Origin: Patescibacteria group bacterium UBA6130
Lineage (GTDB): Bacteria > Patescibacteriota > Microgenomatia > UBA12405 > UBA6130
Direction: 5' to 3'
DNA: 7,981 nt
Assembly: GCA_002428285.1 (NCBI GenBank)
Contig: DIVO01000074.1
Location: 1-7,981, forward strand
Positions 6,052-7,981 of the stretch are shown here, one piece after another. Below the pieces are notes generated by a model. That model was not told the origin of the DNA, made no database searches, and saw only the letters and a list, made by a program, of their open reading frames with translations. The position numbers and the translations under genes are program-made. Positions within the stretch are counted from its first letter, which is position 1; each line of letters opens with the position of its first letter.

Positions 6052-6551
6052 AAAGAAAATTGCCCAATTGCCTTATCTTCTTAAACGAGCAATATCTCTC
6101 CCCGGCTCAAAAAGAACTTATTGATGACGGAATCATTCTTCTAAACCAAATAGCTAAAGATAAATCTTTTATCCTCTCTGACTATTCATTCATTGTTGCC
6201 CCTTTTGCCAAAGCCTACGAAGGCTTTTTGAAAAAAATGTTTTTAGACTTAAATTTAATCTCGGAAAGAGATTATTACAGCAAAAATTTTCGTGTTGGTA
6301 AGGTGTTAAACCCAAATTTGAGGAGAAGAGGCTTCTCTGTTTATCGCCAGCTCGAAAATATGGGAGGAGATGAGGCAAAACTTGCCGAAATTTTATGGAA
6401 TGCCTGGAAAGAAGGAAGAAATCAAATCTTCCATTATTTTCCCAAAAATCTGCAAAAACTATCTTTAAATCAGGCTGAACAGAGAATTAATCAGATTGTT
6501 TTCGCTATCGAACAAGCAAACAGTGTCCTTGACAAATATTTGCAAAGCTAG
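6048..6551 (+). CDS. HEPN-like protein with RX4H motif, resembling the Dmd-binding domain of RnlA
   Basis: A 167-residue soluble, mostly helical protein. Near the C terminus it has RNQIFH (124-129), an RX4H motif with Asn after the Arg, as in HEPN-domain ribonucleases. Upstream, residues about 44-75 form a helix around DYSFIVAPFAKAYEGFLKK, and 80-100 hold a basic stretch (FRVGKVLNPNLRRR). The last helix (about 139-165) would close a helical bundle. This arrangement recalls the C-terminal HEPN domain of the RNase LS toxin RnlA, without its N-terminal domains. The resemblance is from memory of motif layout, not a search. If active, it would cut RNA as a dimer. No RnlB-like or MNT-type antitoxin lies next to it; its partner by position is the membrane protein upstream, joined by ATGA with no ribosome site of its own. 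It may instead be an inactive binding domain. Function unproven. Confidence 0.6.
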   Translation: MKRKLPNCLIFLNEQYLSPAQKELIDDGIILLNQIAKDKSFILSDYSFIVAPFAKAYEGFLKKMFLDLNLISERDYYSKNFRVGKVLNPNLRRRGFSVYRQLENMGGDEAKLAEILWNAWKEGRNQIFHYFPKNLQKLSLNQAEQRINQIVFAIEQANSVLDKYLQS

Positions 6552-6557
6552 GATAAT
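6529..6557 (+). promoter_or_regulatory. consensus sigma70-type promoter for the ferredoxin gene
   Basis: TTGACA (6529-6534, a perfect -35) and GATAAT (6552-6557, five of six) are 17 bp apart, the optimal spacing. The -35 lies in the last codons of the HEPN-like gene and the -10 begins one base after its stop. Predicted +1 is 6563-6565, that is, on the ATG of the ferredoxin, giving a leaderless message. The first bases of the -10 also read as AGGA (6550-6553), a possible Shine-Dalgarno nine bases before the ATG for transcripts coming from upstream. Confidence 0.68.
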
Positions 6558-6562
6558 TCTCT

Positions 6563-6766
6563 ATGGCGAAAGTTTCCATCGATCAGGAGAGGTGTATTTG
6601 TTGCGGAGCTTGTGCTGCTATCGCCCCTGATGAGTTTGAAATTGATCCTAAAATTGGAAAAGCTAGATACATAGGTTCGGGAAAAATTACTTCCGATACC
6701 CAACAAGCTGTCTTAGGTTGTCCTGTACAAGTTATTAAAATTATTAAAAATAAGAAAGAAGAATAA
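6563..6766 (+). CDS. single-cluster [4Fe-4S] ferredoxin
   Basis: A 67-residue cytoplasmic electron carrier. The N-terminal half has CICCGAC with Cys11, Cys14 and Cys17 in the CxxCxxC pattern, and the fourth ligand is Cys53 followed by Pro54 (GCPV). That is the layout of monocluster ferredoxins of the Thermotoga/Desulfovibrio kind. Between them an acidic segment (APDEFEID) and a Ser/Thr-rich helix occupy the space of the lost second cluster. Cys13 is an extra cysteine next to a ligand. The start ATG 6563 has a consensus promoter directly upstream. The stop overlaps the next ATG by one base (TAATG), so the thioredoxin-fold gene is in the same unit. No oxidoreductase partner is visible in the window; its electron acceptor is unknown. 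Confidence 0.92.
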   Translation: MAKVSIDQERCICCGACAAIAPDEFEIDPKIGKARYIGSGKITSDTQQAVLGCPVQVIKIIKNKKEE

Positions 6767-7785
6767 TGGAAAATTCAAAACCAAATAGCACTCCCTTTTT
6801 ACAAAAAAATATTTCTATATTGCTGGTAGTTGGAATTGCTTTAGCCGCTTTTGTGGCAGGAAGACTCTCGAGCCAAATAGCTCCCAATATTCTTGGCAGC
6901 AAGCAAGACAACTCTTTGCAAAAAGCTAAGGATGCGGGTAAGGAAATAATGGAATTTGCCTCCAGTAAAAGTGATAAGCCGGAAGTAAAATTTTTTGTTA
7001 TGAGCTTCTGCCCTTATGGCAACGAAGCGGAAACAAACTTGAAACCGGTTTACGAGCTTTTCAAAGATAAAATTGATCTTAAACCTCAATACATTGTTGA
7101 TAAAATCCAATTTGATCAAGTATGTGAAACTCAAGTTTACAATGAGAAAACATGCCAAGGATATGTTGACCAAGGCTATTTCCCAGATTTAGCCTCGTGT
7201 AAAGAGAGATTTTATCCCACCAAATCTGCTTGTATGGAATCTTTAAATGAACAAGCCCTTAAAGTCAAAGATAACGACAACGAAGGATATGTGTCTTTAC
7301 ATGGACTTAATGAAACAAGGCAAGATATAAGAGAAATCTGTGCTTGGAATATGGTTGATGACAAACAACAGTGGTGGAACTTTGTTGACAATGTTAATAA
7401 AAACTGCACTTTGGAAAATGTTGAAACCTGCTGGGAAGAGCAAGCTGATTCTGCTGGAATAGGAGTATCTGAAATTAATGACTGCTTAGCAAATGAGGCA
7501 ACTCAGCTGTTAGATGAAGAAATTGTTCAAAGCAGTCAATACCAAGTCAGCGGTTCACCAACATTTATAATTAACGGTCAACAATATCCCGTACCAGAAG
7601 CTTACGCTGAAAATACAGTTATGCAGATCGGCAATAAAGCTTATGAAGTTGAAAAGTACAGATTACCAAATACTCTAAAAGATGCAATTTGCGCAAGCTT
7701 TGGAAAGCAGCCAAAAGAATGCTCAACTCAATTAAGCTCTGATCCAGCTTCAACACAAGTAGCCGAGGACGGCAGCTGCGGATAA
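6766..7785 (+). CDS. membrane-anchored, cysteine-rich thioredoxin-fold protein (DsbA/GILT-like)
   Basis: A 339-residue protein with one N-terminal hydrophobic segment (about 16-34, flanked by Lys14 and Arg33) and a linker, so the rest probably lies outside the membrane. The thioredoxin fold starts at EVKFFVMSFCPYG: the active-site motif is CPYG (82-85), with Gly85 where a CxxC enzyme has its second cysteine. The cis-proline loop SGSPTFIING (262-271, Pro265) confirms the fold. Between them is a large insertion containing cysteines 120, 130, 145, 156, 192, 214, 222 and 240. The segment LHGLNETRQDIREICAW (179-195) recalls the HG-E-CA region of GILT and some DsbA-like proteins. Cys309, Cys319 and Cys338 follow; the chain ends in SCG. 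Twelve cysteines in all suggest several structural disulfides. A role in thiol-disulfide exchange or isomerisation of surface proteins is inferred. It is joined to the ferredoxin by TAATG behind a purine-rich AAGAAGAA. Confidence 0.83.
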   Translation: MENSKPNSTPFLQKNISILLVVGIALAAFVAGRLSSQIAPNILGSKQDNSLQKAKDAGKEIMEFASSKSDKPEVKFFVMSFCPYGNEAETNLKPVYELFKDKIDLKPQYIVDKIQFDQVCETQVYNEKTCQGYVDQGYFPDLASCKERFYPTKSACMESLNEQALKVKDNDNEGYVSLHGLNETRQDIREICAWNMVDDKQQWWNFVDNVNKNCTLENVETCWEEQADSAGIGVSEINDCLANEATQLLDEEIVQSSQYQVSGSPTFIINGQQYPVPEAYAENTVMQIGNKAYEVEKYRLPNTLKDAICASFGKQPKECSTQLSSDPASTQVAEDGSCG

Positions 7786-7795
7786 AACAATCTCA

Positions 7796-7981
7796 ATGGT
7801 AAAGTTAAATGCCAAACAATTGAGAAAAACCAAACCCGAAAGCGGGCAATTAGAAGATATAAAGAGAACTCCACTTGTAATTGTACTAGACAATGTAACC
7901 GATACCTTTAATATTGGTTCGTTTTTCCGTTTAGCAGATGCTCTTTCGGTTGAGAAAATTATATTGGGCGGCGAATCTGTA
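7796..7981 (+). CDS. SpoU/TrmH-family RNA 2'-O-ribose methyltransferase, N-terminal part (3' end outside window)
   Basis: The first 62 codons are visible, open to the end of the window. After a basic N-terminal stretch (KLNAKQLRKTK) comes PLVIVLDNVTDTFNIGSFFR (residues 26-45) and then LADALSVEKIILGG. This is the first motif of SPOUT methyltransferases of the SpoU/TrmH branch: the strand, the Asn-Ile-Gly and the Arg of NIGSFFR that acts at the catalytic site in the family. These enzymes methylate ribose 2'-OH in tRNA or rRNA using S-adenosylmethionine. The SAM-binding knot lies beyond the window, so the exact target (tRNA Gm18, 23S rRNA or other) cannot be told. The start ATG 7796 is ten bases after the preceding stop, with no clear Shine-Dalgarno or promoter of its own. 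Confidence 0.88.
   Translation, partial: MVKLNAKQLRKTKPESGQLEDIKRTPLVIVLDNVTDTFNIGSFFRLADALSVEKIILGGESV

Noticed and set aside
6841..7409. Minus-strand frames opposite the thioredoxin-fold gene
   Set aside because: They lie antisense to a coherent cysteine-rich protein and lack a ribosome site and homologous-looking motifs.
1..7981. UGA recoding (genetic code 25) as found in some CPR lineages
   Set aside because: TGA terminates the Fic, ligase and membrane-protein genes exactly at overlaps with the next gene, and no in-frame TGA interrupts any protein.
1..7981. CRISPR array, insertion sequence, tRNA or rRNA gene
   Set aside because: Nearly all of the window is accounted for by protein genes; no regularly spaced repeats, terminal inverted repeats, transposase or cloverleaf-like sequence was seen by eye.

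Overview
The window is an AT-rich, densely packed stretch of a bacterial chromosome. All nine recognisable genes lie on the + strand with almost no intergenic DNA, and none of the gaps exceeds 40 bases. The most likely source is a member of the Patescibacteria/CPR, perhaps a Microgenomates-like lineage. This is inferred from three things: small compact genes with ATGA and TAATG junctions; a bacterial clamp-loader gene (holB-like) and a SpoU/TrmH methyltransferase at the two ends; and, between them, two information-processing genes of archaeal style (an ATP-dependent DNA ligase and an archaeal/eukaryotic-type tyrosyl-tRNA synthetase). TGA, TAA and TAG are all used as stops, so the code looks standard (table 11), not the UGA-glycine code of Gracilibacteria and Absconditabacteria.

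Layout. Bases 1-453 are the C-terminal half of a DNA polymerase III delta-prime-like subunit. Bases 492-1625 encode a Fic-domain AMP transferase with a C-terminal winged helix. One base later (1627-3390) comes an ATP-dependent DNA ligase with all nucleotidyltransferase motifs. It overlaps by ATGA a CaCA-family cation exchanger (3387-4337). A 30-base gap with an extended -10 element precedes the archaeal-type TyrRS (4368-5501). The TyrRS end overlaps a small YdjM/DUF457-like membrane protein (5488-6051), which is joined by ATGA to a 167-residue HEPN-like protein with an RX4H motif (6048-6551). A strong consensus promoter (TTGACA, 17 bp, GATAAT) sits over the end of that gene and points at a single-cluster ferredoxin (6563-6766). 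The ferredoxin is joined by TAATG to a membrane-anchored, cysteine-rich thioredoxin-fold protein (6766-7785). The start of a SpoU/TrmH RNA methyltransferase (7796 onward) runs off the window.

Functional groups. The genes are mostly housekeeping (replication, DNA joining, tRNA charging, RNA modification), interleaved with three less ordinary pieces: a Fic/ligase pair, a membrane hydrolase/HEPN pair, and a ferredoxin/thioredoxin-fold redox pair. No mobile element, CRISPR array, RNA gene or convincing intrinsic terminator was seen. The most interesting signals are the two candidate promoters that place the transcription start on the start codon (leaderless mRNAs), the stand-alone HEPN-like protein, the archaeal-type enzymes, and the redox pair with a one-cysteine CPYG active-site motif.
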